A DNA stretch of 64,000 nt from the NCBI RefSeq assembly GCF_041435215.1, contig NZ_CP108394.1:9362001-9426000 (forward strand), read 5' to 3'. Every line of letters begins with the position of its first letter. Within the stretch, counting starts at the first letter, position 1. Made by a program: the position numbers and the translations under genes. This document shows, in pieces, positions 27,512-35,582 of this stretch. The notes under the pieces are model-generated. The model worked only from the letters and a program-made list of their open reading frames with translations, made no database searches and was not told where the DNA came from. This DNA is from Streptomyces sp. NBC_01314. Its GTDB lineage: Bacteria > Actinomycetota > Actinomycetes > Streptomycetales > Streptomycetaceae.

Positions 27512-28399
27512 GTGACCACCGACACCGCGACCGACGTCTTCGAAGAGCACCGCCCCGTCCTCATGGGAGTCGCCTACCGCATGCTCGGCCGGGTCGCCGA
27601 CGCGGAGGACGTGGTCCAGGAGGCCTGGCTGCGCTGGTCCGGCGCCGACCGGTCGGACGTCCGCGAGCCGCGCGGCTACCTGGTCCGTGTCACGACCCGG
27701 CTCGCCATCGACCGGCTGCGTCAGGTGCAGTCGCGCAACGAGGCGTATCCCGGTCCGTGGCTGCCCGAGCCGTACGTCACCGACTACGGGGCCACCGTCC
27801 CGGACACCGTGGAGCGGGCCGTCCTCACCGACACCGTCTCGCTCGCCGTCCTCGTCGTCATGGAGTCCCTCTCGCCCCTGGAACGCGCGGTGTTCGTGCT
27901 CCGGGAGGCCTTCGGCTATCCGTACGTCGAGATCGCGGCCATGATCGACCGCGCCGAGCCCGCCGTCCGCCAGCTCGCCGGACGCGCCCGCAGACACGTC
28001 GACGAGCGGCGCCCGCGCTACGAGGTCGACCCGGCCGAACGCCGTGAGCTGACCGAGCGGTTCCTCGTCGCCGCGGCCGGCGGCGACCTGGACGGCCTGA
28101 TGTCGCTGCTGGCCCCCGACGTCCGTCTCGTGGGTGACGGCGGCGGCCTGGGCAAGGCCCCGGTGCGCGTCCTCGAAACCGCCGACAGGGTGGGACGGTT
28201 CCTGCACGGCGCGGCCGGCAAGGGCGTCCAGGACGTCTCGTTCCGCTTCATGGAGATCAACGGCGGTTTCGCGGCGGTCCTCCTGTCCGGCGGCAAGGTC
28301 GACAGCGTGTTCCAACTCGATGTCGCCGACGGGCGTATCCAGTGCATCTACGTCGTGCGCAACCCGCAGAAGCTGCTCTCCCTGACGGTGGACCAGTAA
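27512..28399 (+). CDS. ECF41-type sigma factor
   Basis: A sigma factor of 295 residues: sigma region 2 (EEHRPVLMGVAYRMLGRVAD), region 4 (SPLERAVFVLREAFGYPYVEIA) and a fused SnoaL-like C-terminal domain. The WLPEP linker motif, the DGGG motif (GDGGGLGKAP) and the NPQKL tail mark the ECF41 group, in which the C-terminal domain replaces an anti-sigma factor. The GTG at 27512 gives the usual start just before the ERHRPxL motif. The divergent hydrolase is the likely target gene. Confidence 0.88.
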   Translation: MTTDTATDVFEEHRPVLMGVAYRMLGRVADAEDVVQEAWLRWSGADRSDVREPRGYLVRVTTRLAIDRLRQVQSRNEAYPGPWLPEPYVTDYGATVPDTVERAVLTDTVSLAVLVVMESLSPLERAVFVLREAFGYPYVEIAAMIDRAEPAVRQLAGRARRHVDERRPRYEVDPAERRELTERFLVAAAGGDLDGLMSLLAPDVRLVGDGGGLGKAPVRVLETADRVGRFLHGAAGKGVQDVSFRFMEINGGFAAVLLSGGKVDSVFQLDVADGRIQCIYVVRNPQKLLSLTVDQ

Positions 28400-28510
28400 T
28401 CCGTCCGCCCTCGTTCCGGCCCCGTGCCGACGCCCGTTCACTTCACGGCCGTGAAGCCTCGGTGAACCCTGTCGGGCGTCCGGCCCGCAGGATGCCCGAG
28501 CGTTCGATGA

Positions 28511-28545
28511 TTGGTCTTGACCAAGGGTGGGGGCAGGCCTATGGT
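28511..28545 (+). promoter_or_regulatory. Promoter with GntR-type operator before the GntR gene
   Basis: TTGGTCTTGACCAA (28511-28524) is a dyad of TTGGTC/GACCAA around TT. It overlaps a -35 box TTGACC (28517-28522), followed after exactly 17 bp by TATGGT (28540-28545). The dyad is close to the dre element of the HutC-type regulator DasR (TGGTCTAGACCA core). It may be used for self-control by the adjacent GntR protein or for control by a DasR-like protein. Confidence 0.65.
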
Positions 28546-28624
28546 CGCAAGAAAGTGCAACAACCTTTAATAAACAAGGGCGCCAAAAACGTCGCCGGGC
28601 CACGGCGAAGCAGCGGAGGACAGG

Positions 28625-29386
28625 GTGGGGACCCAGCAGCTGGAATCGGTGCCGGAACCGAAGTACTGGCATCTGAAGACCGTGCTCAGTGAGGCATTGG
28701 ACTCCGAGTTCTCGGTAGGAGAGATCCTGCCCAACGAACGTGATCTCGCGGCCCGCTTCGGCGTGGCCCGAGCCACCCTCCGCCAGGCGCTGGAGCAGCT
28801 CGAACTGGAGGGCCGGCTGCAGCGCCGTCGCGGCGTCGGCACCACCGTGGCGCCCCCACGCGTGGGCGTAGCGGTCGGCACCGAACAGCACGCGTGGCCG
28901 GGCACCGCCGACGACACCTGGCAGGCCGTGGACTGCGCGTCCTCGGCACCGCCCGCCGCGGTCGCCGACATCCTGGAGAGCGTCCACGGCGAGCAGGTGC
29001 ACGTCGTGCGCCGCTCCCGCGTGTCGCACGGTCAGCCCGTCGCCGCCGAACTGCTCTACATCCCGGCGGACTCGGTGCCCGCCCTCTCCGCCATAGACAC
29101 ACCCTCCGGCACCGCACGCGCGCGTGCCGTGCTGCGGGAGCTGCAGCGCCTGGACCTGGAGGGGCAGGACCGCTCGGTGGAGCTGGGTTCCGCCCGCGCG
29201 GACGACGCCAAGGAACTCGACCGGCTGCCCGGCGCGCCCGTCCTCGTCGTCACCACCCGCTTCTACGCCGAGGGGCGCACGGCGGCCGTCTCCGTGGCCA
29301 CCTACCGTGCCGACACCTGCCGTCTGACCTTCGGCGACTCGGGCGGCGTCGAGATCCACCACGGCCCGGAGCGCCGCGCGTCCTGA
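28625..29386 (+). CDS. GntR/HutC-family regulator
   Basis: A regulator of 253 residues. The N-terminal winged HTH (EILPNERDLAARFGVARATL; GRLQRRRGVGTTVAPP) is followed by a UTRA ligand domain (about 95-245). HutC-type proteins with UTRA domains often sense amino sugars or organic acids. The GTG has a strong GGAGGA box. A well-formed promoter with an overlapping GGTC/GACC dyad lies upstream, which suggests autoregulation. A ROK regulator is encoded just beyond, convergent with it, so both may serve sugar uptake. Confidence 0.88.
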   Translation: MGTQQLESVPEPKYWHLKTVLSEALDSEFSVGEILPNERDLAARFGVARATLRQALEQLELEGRLQRRRGVGTTVAPPRVGVAVGTEQHAWPGTADDTWQAVDCASSAPPAAVADILESVHGEQVHVVRRSRVSHGQPVAAELLYIPADSVPALSAIDTPSGTARARAVLRELQRLDLEGQDRSVELGSARADDAKELDRLPGAPVLVVTTRFYAEGRTAAVSVATYRADTCRLTFGDSGGVEIHHGPERRAS

Positions 29387-29416
29387 CGACGCCGGCAGCC
29401 CCGTCGAGCCGCACCC

Positions 29417-29444
29417 GCCGTGCCCCGGACGTCCGGGGCACGGC
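29417..29444. terminator. Perfect 28-bp palindrome after the GntR gene
   Basis: The arm GCCGTGCCCCGGAC at 29417-29430 is followed directly by its exact complement at 29431-29444, then GTTCTC. It starts 30 bp after the GntR stop. A hairpin with a tight turn at the centre would suit a terminator shared with the convergent ROK gene. Confidence 0.55.
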
Positions 29445-29455
29445 GTTCTCGCGCG

Positions 29456-29494
29456 GGAGCGCCGCCTCAGCCGTCGGAGCGCCGCCTCAGCCGT
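29456..29494. repeat. 19-bp direct repeat pair
   Basis: GGAGCGCCGCCTCAGCCGT occurs twice, at 29456-29474 and 29476-29494, one base apart. Shorter echoes (GGCTCAGCCGTGTGC, GGCTCAGCGCC) follow before the ROK stop codon. The gap 29387-29606 holds no gene I can support. Confidence 0.7.
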
Positions 29495-29606
29495 GTGCCT
29501 GAACCGGTACTCGGCCCTGTGCCGGAAGAACGGCACAGCTCGGTGCCGCAGAGTCGGCTCAGCCGTGTGCTTCCGGGAATCGGTGCGTCCTGGCCGCGGA
29601 ACCGGC

Positions 29607-30764
29607 TCAGCGCCGTGCGGTCACCGTGCTCTCCACCGCGAACAGCTGTTCCTCGACGTGGTCCAGGGCCAGCCGGAGCGCGCCCATGGCGACGGCCGTC
29701 TCGCCCAGTCGGGAGAGGGCGACGCGGGGCGGGCGCAGGCAGTAGCGGGCCAGCTCGTGGCGGAGGGGGTCGAGCACGTCGTCGATGCCGGTCGCCCAGC
29801 CGCCGACGACGACGAGTTCCGGGTCCAGGGCGAGGACCAGGGCCGTCACGTCGTGGACGAGCCGCTGTATGAAGCGGTCGACGGCCTCGCGGGCCCGCTC
29901 GTCGCCCTCGCGCGCGTGCTTGAAGACCTCGGCGACCGCCTGCTCGTCGAGCGGATGCAGGGGCTCGCCCGTGGTCGACAGCAGCGCCTCCGGGGTGGCC
30001 TCCCGGCCCAGCAGGTGCAGCGCGCCGATCTCCCCGGCGGCGCCGCCGTAACCCCGGTGCAGCCGCCCGCCGATCAGCGAACCGGCACCCGGGCTCAGCC
30101 CCGCCAGCACGAACACCACGTCGTCGGAGTCGACGGCCGTGCCCTTCCAGTGCTCGGCGACCGCCGCCGCGTTGGCGTCGTTCTCGACCAGCACGGAGCA
30201 CTTGAAGGACCGGCTCAGCCGCTCGCCCAGGTTCAGGCCCGTCCACTCCGGCAGGGCCGAGCACAGGCGTACGGCGCCGTCGGCCTCGATGATGCCCGGA
30301 CTGCCCACGCCGACCGCGCGCAGCGAACCGCGCGGGACACCGGACCTGCGGAGCAGCTCGGCGACGATCGAGCGCAGCCGCTCCAGTCGGTCGTCCGCCG
30401 ACGCCGACTCGGAGACGTCCCTGGACAGCGAGCCCAGCACCCTCCCGTCGAGGTCCGCGAGCAACGCGGTCACGTGGTGCGAGCCCACGTCCAGGCCCAG
30501 CAGATGGCCCGCCTCGGCCCGGAACCGGTAGTGCCGTGCCGGGCGCCCCTGCCGCCGGGCGGCGCCCTCCTCGGCAGCCCGCTCGACCACCAGCCCGGCC
30601 TCGACCAGGCCCTCGACGACGCCCTCGACCGTGGGCCGGGACAGCCCGGTGACGCTGGTGATCTCGGTGAGCGTCGCGTGGTCCGTGGCCCGCAGCGCGT
30701 GCAGCACCACGGCCGAGTTGATTCTTCGGAGCAGAGAAGGATCCCCGCCGGTCAGTCGCCCCAA
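29607..30764 (-). CDS. ROK-family transcriptional regulator
   Basis: A ROK repressor of 385 residues: an N-terminal winged HTH (TEITSVTGLSRPTVEGVVEGL) and a sugar-kinase-like domain (LLGLDVGSHHVTALLADLDG for the phosphate loop; VLVENDANAAAVAEHW for the sugar-contact region). The usual ROK zinc cluster CxCGxxGC is not visible, and no intact kinase motif is expected. It probably senses a sugar. The start is TTG, with GGGAGGA about six bases upstream. It is convergent with the GntR gene. Confidence 0.88.
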   Translation of the reverse strand: MGRLTGGDPSLLRRINSAVVLHALRATDHATLTEITSVTGLSRPTVEGVVEGLVEAGLVVERAAEEGAARRQGRPARHYRFRAEAGHLLGLDVGSHHVTALLADLDGRVLGSLSRDVSESASADDRLERLRSIVAELLRRSGVPRGSLRAVGVGSPGIIEADGAVRLCSALPEWTGLNLGERLSRSFKCSVLVENDANAAAVAEHWKGTAVDSDDVVFVLAGLSPGAGSLIGGRLHRGYGGAAGEIGALHLLGREATPEALLSTTGEPLHPLDEQAVAEVFKHAREGDERAREAVDRFIQRLVHDVTALVLALDPELVVVGGWATGIDDVLDPLRHELARYCLRPPRVALSRLGETAVAMGALRLALDHVEEQLFAVESTVTARR

Positions 30765-30886
30765 CGTCCGTCCTCCCAGCTCGCGCCCGTGTTTGCCGGA
30801 TCGTACTCGCCGGGATGGGCCCCGGCGAGTGCCTGCCGCGCCCGACCTTCCGACGGGGCGGCCCCGGCCGGGCGTCCGGCCCCGGC

Positions 30887-31552
30887 TCAGCCGGGCGCCA
30901 CGAACCCCGACTCGTACGCCGCGATCACCGCCTGCGTACGGTCTCGCGCCCCGAGCTTCGCCAGTACGGCGCTGACGTGCGACTTCACCGTCTCGGTGCC
31001 GACGATCAGCCGGGCCGCGATCTCCGCGTTCGACAGGCCCCGGGCCATCAGACGCAGCACCTCCGCCTCGCGCTCGGTCAGCGCGGCCCGCTGCATGACC
31101 GCCCGCGCCGCCCGGTTGCCCACCCCGTCGCCGTACTCGGCGGCCAACTGCCGTACCGAGGCCGGGAACAGCAGGGACTCGCCCTCGGCGACCAGCCGTA
31201 CCGCGTGCACGATCTCGGCCGGCCGGGCACGCTTCAGCAGGAAGCCGTCCGCGCCCGCGCGCAGCGCCTCGTACACGTACTCGTCGTTCTCGAAGGTCGT
31301 CACCACGAGGATCTTCGGCGGCTCCGGCACGGTCCGCAGCACCGCCCGCGTGGCCTCGATGCCGTCCAGCAGAGGCATCCGCACATCCATGGCGACGACG
31401 CTCGGCCGCAACTGCCGTACCAGCGGAATCACCGCGGCACCGTCCGCCGCCTCCCCGACGACCTCGATGTCCGGCTGCGCCTCCAGAACGGCCCGCAGGC
31501 CGGCGCGTACGAGGGGTTCGTCGTCGACGAGCAGAACGGTGATCGGCGGCAT
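30887..31552 (-). CDS. NarL/LuxR-type response regulator
   Basis: A response regulator of 221 residues: a receiver domain with acidic pocket (LLVDDEPLVRAG), phospho-acceptor Asp in VVAMDVRMPLLDG (about residue 55) and Lys in FLLKRARP, then a LuxR-type HTH (LTEREAEVLRLMARGLSNAE). It lies 40 bp after its histidine kinase on the same strand. The divergent ABC transporter is a probable target. TACGCT is six bases before the ATG, so the gene may also have its own leaderless promoter. Confidence 0.93.
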   Translation of the reverse strand: MPPITVLLVDDEPLVRAGLRAVLEAQPDIEVVGEAADGAAVIPLVRQLRPSVVAMDVRMPLLDGIEATRAVLRTVPEPPKILVVTTFENDEYVYEALRAGADGFLLKRARPAEIVHAVRLVAEGESLLFPASVRQLAAEYGDGVGNRAARAVMQRAALTEREAEVLRLMARGLSNAEIAARLIVGTETVKSHVSAVLAKLGARDRTQAVIAAYESGFVAPG

Positions 31553-31592
31553 CCTGCCAGCGTAGATCAGCTCCTGGGGGTCGAACGGCCGT

Positions 31593-32750
31593 TCAGCTCA
31601 GGGGCAGTTCGACGCGGACCTGCCAGTCACCCCGGTCGGGGCCGGTGAGCGCCCGGCCGCCGAGCAGCGCCGCCCGCTCGCGTATGCCACGCAGGCCGCT
31701 GCCCCGGCCGGGCCCCGGTATCTCCGCCGTCAGCGGATTGCGGACCTCCAGGTCGAGGCTGTTCTCCACGACCGCGATCCGCACCCGGACCGGCACGTCG
31801 CCCGCGTGCCGGAGCACATTGGTCAGCGACTCCTGGAGAATGCGGTACCCCTCGCGGGACACCGGACCCGGCACCGTCCTCAGCGGCCCCGACACCTCGG
31901 CGTCCACCCTCGCGCCGGAGGCGCGCGCGGACTCCAGCAGCCGGTCGGCCTCGGTCAGCGTGGGTCTGTCGTGGACGGGTCTACCGGCCTCCCGCAGGAC
32001 GCCCAGCACCCGCTCCAGGTCCTCCAGCGCGGCCCGGCCGGTGTCCTCGATGGTGGTCAGCGCCCGCGCGGTGAACGCCGGATCACCGGTCGCCCGCGCC
32101 GCGCCCGCCTGTACCACCGCAACCGTCAGCGCGTGTCCTATGGAGTCGTGCAACTCCCGGGCGATCCGGTTGCGTTCCAGCAGTTGTTCGGTCCGCTCCT
32201 CCAAAGTGGCCAGCCGCTCGGCGGCCGAGGGCCCCAGGAGCAGACAGGCCACGGCGGTGATCAGCTCGCCGAGGCCGATGACGGCGGCGAACACCAGGAC
32301 GAGCGCGAGGGGCGCCAGGAGGCCGTACGCCCAGTGCGGCTGAACATGACGCAGCACCGGGTTGTCCATCGCCATGTGACCGAACGCGACCCGCACCAGG
32401 TCGTAGGCGAGGATAGGCAGCCAGGCGGTGGCCGCCAGAGCGAGCGCCCCGAGAACCATCCGCACCTCCAGCCACAGCACCGTGCGCAACCGGTCCCGCC
32501 ACGTGGCCGACGGCCCCACGGAGATCCCTGATTCCTCATCGTCGCCGGGCGTCAGAAGCAGTCGCGCCTGCACCCCCTCGCCCCGGCGCACGGAGGGGAT
32601 CAGACCTATGGGGATCAGGAACAGCGCCGGGACCCACGGGTGCGTGGGCATGATGAACATCCACAGGCTCACGATCAGCATCGGCACCCACAGATGAAGC
32701 AGGCGTGTGTATGTCGTCCCCCGGAGCAACGGGCGCAGGAAGCGGGCCAT
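31593..32750 (-). CDS. Sensor histidine kinase (HisKA_3 type)
   Basis: A membrane kinase of 385 residues. Two hydrophobic segments near the N-terminus (LLHLWVPMLIVSLWMFIM; LFLIPIGLIP) and two more near residues 100-170 anchor it. The phospho-histidine is in RIARELHDSIGHALTVAV, and the ATP-binding domain shows YRILQESLTNVLRHAG and GSGLRGIRERAALLGG. It pairs with the LuxR-type regulator downstream. The ATG at 32750 has no strong ribosome site, so the start is less certain. Confidence 0.9.
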   Translation of the reverse strand: MARFLRPLLRGTTYTRLLHLWVPMLIVSLWMFIMPTHPWVPALFLIPIGLIPSVRRGEGVQARLLLTPGDDEESGISVGPSATWRDRLRTVLWLEVRMVLGALALAATAWLPILAYDLVRVAFGHMAMDNPVLRHVQPHWAYGLLAPLALVLVFAAVIGLGELITAVACLLLGPSAAERLATLEERTEQLLERNRIARELHDSIGHALTVAVVQAGAARATGDPAFTARALTTIEDTGRAALEDLERVLGVLREAGRPVHDRPTLTEADRLLESARASGARVDAEVSGPLRTVPGPVSREGYRILQESLTNVLRHAGDVPVRVRIAVVENSLDLEVRNPLTAEIPGPGRGSGLRGIRERAALLGGRALTGPDRGDWQVRVELPLS

Positions 32751-32859
32751 TCGGTCATCGTGCCAGCCGCCACTGACAACGGGCCTCCCCCGGGCGGGGG
32801 AGAGGCTCCCCACCCGCGGGGGAGGCCCCGCCACCCCGCCGACGGCCAGGCTGGGGCCC

Positions 32860-33807
32860 ATGACCAGCATCGACGTACGGAACCTCACCAAGGAGTACGG
32901 CACCGTCCGCGCCGTGGACCACCTCACTTTCCGTGTGGAACCCGGCCGTGTCACCGGCTTCCTCGGCCCCAACGGCGCCGGGAAGTCCACCACCATGCGG
33001 CTCGTCCTCGGCCTGGCCCGGCCGACCTCAGGCACCGCCACCGTCGGCGGCCGGGCCTACGCCGCCCTCGACGAGCCCCTGTGCCACGTGGGCGCCCTCC
33101 TCGACGCGCGGGCCGCGCACGGATCCCGCACCGCCCGCGACCATCTGCGCGCGCTCGCGGCAAGCAACCGCATCTCGCCCGCCCGCGTGGACGAGGTGCT
33201 GGAGGAGACGGGCCTGGCGAAGGTCGCGCGGCGCCGGGTGAAGACCTATTCCCTGGGGATGCGTCAGCGTCTCGGTATCGCGGCGGCCCTGCTCGGCGAC
33301 CCGCCCGTCGTCCTGCTCGACGAACCGTCCAACGGGCTCGATCCCGAAGGGATCATCTGGATACGCGAGTTGCTGCGCCGCCTCGCCCGCGAGGGCCGGA
33401 CCGTTCTTGTCTCCAGCCATCTCATGAACGAGACCGCCTCGTTCGCCGACCACCTGATCGTCCTCGGCCGCGGCCGCCTTCTGGCCGACACCCCCATGCG
33501 GGAGTTCATCCACGCGCGCGTACGGCCCCGCGTCCGGGTGCGCGCCACGGAAACCGACGCCCTCACCGACCTCCTGGCACGGCACGGCCACCGGACGGCG
33601 GAGGGCGAGCACGGAGGCCGGACGGTGTTCGACGCGCGCGTGGACGACATCGGCCGCCTCGCCTCCGGCGCGGGCCTGACGATCCTCGAACTCGCCGCAG
33701 AGGAGGGCACCTTGGAACAGGCCTACCTCGATCTGACGGCCACGGAGGCCGAGTTCACCGCCGCTCCCGGCGCCGCTGTCACCCCCGCACACCCCCAGGA
33801 GGCCTGA
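32860..33807 (+). CDS. ABC transporter ATP-binding protein
   Basis: An ATPase of 315 residues of the BcrA/DrrA type: Walker A GPNGAGKST (about 36-44), signature YSLGMRQRLGIAAALLG, Walker B VVLLDEPSNGLDPEG and the switch His in VLVSSHLMNE. It works with the permease encoded 4 bp downstream and is divergent from a two-component system, a layout common for antibiotic-sensing detoxification modules. The C-terminal 90 residues are an extension typical for the type. Confidence 0.92.
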   Translation: MTSIDVRNLTKEYGTVRAVDHLTFRVEPGRVTGFLGPNGAGKSTTMRLVLGLARPTSGTATVGGRAYAALDEPLCHVGALLDARAAHGSRTARDHLRALAASNRISPARVDEVLEETGLAKVARRRVKTYSLGMRQRLGIAAALLGDPPVVLLDEPSNGLDPEGIIWIRELLRRLAREGRTVLVSSHLMNETASFADHLIVLGRGRLLADTPMREFIHARVRPRVRVRATETDALTDLLARHGHRTAEGEHGGRTVFDARVDDIGRLASGAGLTILELAAEEGTLEQAYLDLTATEAEFTAAPGAAVTPAHPQEA

Positions 33808-33811
33808 AACC

Positions 33812-34534
33812 ATGACGTTCGCACCCGTCCTCCACTCAGAGTGGATCAAGATCCGTACCCTGCGGTCGACGCTGTGGGCCCTCCTCGCGGTCGTCCTCGC
33901 CACCGCGGCCTTCTCCGCGCTCGCCGGACTCGACTCCGACGGCACCGACTCCGACCCGCTGTTCGCCGCGTTCTTCGGCGTCACCTTCGGCCAGGCCGCG
34001 GCGGTCGCCTTCGGTACGACGGTCGTCTCGTCCGAGTTCAAGGGCGGTGCGCTCAGACTCACGCTGGCCGCCGTACCCCACCGGGGCAGGTGGTTCGCGG
34101 CCAAGGCGGTCGCCATCGGCGTACCGGCCCTCGCCGTCGGCCTGCTCGCCGGATTGGTGAGCCTCGCCGTCGGCCAGGCTGTCCTGGGCGACAGAGCGAG
34201 CGGGCTCTCGCCCGCCGAGGGCCTGCGCGGCGTCGTCGGCTGCGGCGTCTACCTCGCGCTGATGGCCCTGCTCGCGGCCGGCCTGACCGCCCTCCTGCGC
34301 AGCGGCGTGGCCACTCTGAGCATCCTCATCCCGTTCCTGCTCATCGTGTCCTTCGTCGTCGGGGGAGTCTCCGGCGGCATCGCGGACTTCCTGCCCGACA
34401 AGGCGGGCCAGGTGGTCCTCCACGAGACGTCCGACGGCGCGCTCGGCCCCTGGACCGGCCTGGGGGTGACGGCGCTGTGGACGGCGGCGGCGCTGGCGGC
34501 GGGCGCGTGGGGTGTGCGACGGCGGGATGCCTGA
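33812..34534 (+). CDS. ABC transporter permease
   Basis: A membrane protein of 240 residues with about six hydrophobic segments and an N-terminal VLHSEWIKIRTLRST motif typical of ABC-2 type permeases partnered with BcrA-like ATPases. It should form the exporter together with the upstream ATPase. The substrate is unknown; the adjacent two-component system suggests a cell-envelope-active compound. Confidence 0.9.
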   Translation: MTFAPVLHSEWIKIRTLRSTLWALLAVVLATAAFSALAGLDSDGTDSDPLFAAFFGVTFGQAAAVAFGTTVVSSEFKGGALRLTLAAVPHRGRWFAAKAVAIGVPALAVGLLAGLVSLAVGQAVLGDRASGLSPAEGLRGVVGCGVYLALMALLAAGLTALLRSGVATLSILIPFLLIVSFVVGGVSGGIADFLPDKAGQVVLHETSDGALGPWTGLGVTALWTAAALAAGAWGVRRRDA

Positions 34535-34575
34535 CGCCACGCCAATTGTCAGTGGTGCCCGCTTTACTGGACCCC

Positions 34576-35013
34576 ATGAGCATCACGCAGCACCTCGCCG
34601 TCATCGACCGGCTGTGCTCCGCGGATTTTCCGGCGGAGCCCGGCCGGTCGGACGTCGGTGCGGCCGGACCGGGCCGGCACGTCGCCGAGTTACGGACGAG
34701 CGCCGACTTCTGGGAGGACGACGGCACGCGGCGGGAGGAGACGGAGGAGCAGTACGAGGCGGACCGGGACGCTCTGTCGGAGCGGCTGACCGAACGCTGG
34801 GGCGCCCCGGACGTGTTCAGCCTGTGGAGTGTCCTCGACCGGTCCACGGAGGGCGAGGACATACCCGAGCCCTGGGCGACGCTCAGCTCCCACGTCCCGG
34901 ACGTGCACCTCTGGCAGGCCGACGGACGCTGGGTCGCCCTCGGCGTCTCCCAGTGGGACAAGGAGCTGCCGTTCCAACTCGTCGCGCTGATAACGGAGAT
35001 AGACCCTCAGTGA
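34576..35013 (+). CDS. Hypothetical protein, acidic
   Basis: A protein of 145 residues that I cannot assign to a family. It is acidic and has no membrane segment or signal peptide. The central part is rich in Glu/Arg (REETEEQYEADRDALSERL), and the C-terminal half reads like a small alpha/beta domain (VHLWQADGRWVALGVSQWDKE). It follows the ABC permease by 41 bp and may be co-transcribed. Confidence 0.7.
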   Translation: MSITQHLAVIDRLCSADFPAEPGRSDVGAAGPGRHVAELRTSADFWEDDGTRREETEEQYEADRDALSERLTERWGAPDVFSLWSVLDRSTEGEDIPEPWATLSSHVPDVHLWQADGRWVALGVSQWDKELPFQLVALITEIDPQ

Positions 35014-35040
35014 CCCGCTGAAGCCCAGGGGGCCCGGTGA

Positions 35041-35538
35041 TCAGCCCTCCGCCGCCACCCGCAGCCGCCCGAACTCCTCCGCCATCGTCGCCGCCGTCCA
35101 GTGCGCGTTCAACCCGCTGGGATTGGGCAGCACCCATACGCGCGAGGCCCCGATCGTCCGGTCCTGCGGCCCGACGGCGGCCTTGCGATCGCCGAAGGCC
35201 GCCCGGTACGCGGTCACGCCGACCACCGCGAGCCAGCGCGGCCGGAGCTCCTCCACCTTGGTGGTCAGCAGACGCCCGCCCTCGACGTACTCCTCCGCCG
35301 TCAGCTCGTCGGCCCGCGCAGTGGCCCGCGCGACGACGTTCGTGATGCCGAGCCCGTACGACGGCAGCTCGCCCTGCTCGGAAGGCTTGAGGAGACGGGG
35401 CGTGAAGCCGGACAGGTGCAGGACGGGCCAGAAGCGGTTGCCGGGACGGGCGAAGTGGTGCCCGGACGCGGCCGTCATCAGCCCGGGATTGATGCCGCAG
35501 AAAAGGACCCGGAGGCCGTCCGCGGTGACATCCGGCAC
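35041..35538 (-). CDS. mug: Mismatch-specific uracil-DNA glycosylase (Mug type)
   Basis: At least 165 residues with the uracil-glycosylase motif 1 LFCGINPGLMTAASGHHFARPGN split as GINPG plus FARPGN, and motif 2 NPSGLNAH. This marks the G:U/T-mismatch-specific (Mug/TDG) family, which removes uracil or damaged pyrimidines. Family homology seems to continue upstream (TQAELEAARDRL), where the only start is CTG 35586, overlapping the purB stop as CTGA. I therefore give GTG 35538 but suspect a longer protein coupled to purB. Confidence 0.87.
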   Translation of the reverse strand: MPDVTADGLRVLFCGINPGLMTAASGHHFARPGNRFWPVLHLSGFTPRLLKPSEQGELPSYGLGITNVVARATARADELTAEEYVEGGRLLTTKVEELRPRWLAVVGVTAYRAAFGDRKAAVGPQDRTIGASRVWVLPNPSGLNAHWTAATMAEEFGRLRVAAEG

Positions 35539-35582
35539 CAGCCGGTCGCGGGCGGCCTCCAGTTCGGCCTGGGTGTAGCGGG

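Noticed and set aside
27413..29536. A leftward open frame of about 700 codons across the ECF41 and GntR genes
   Set aside because: It covers two convincing rightward genes, a promoter and a hairpin, so it cannot be a real gene.
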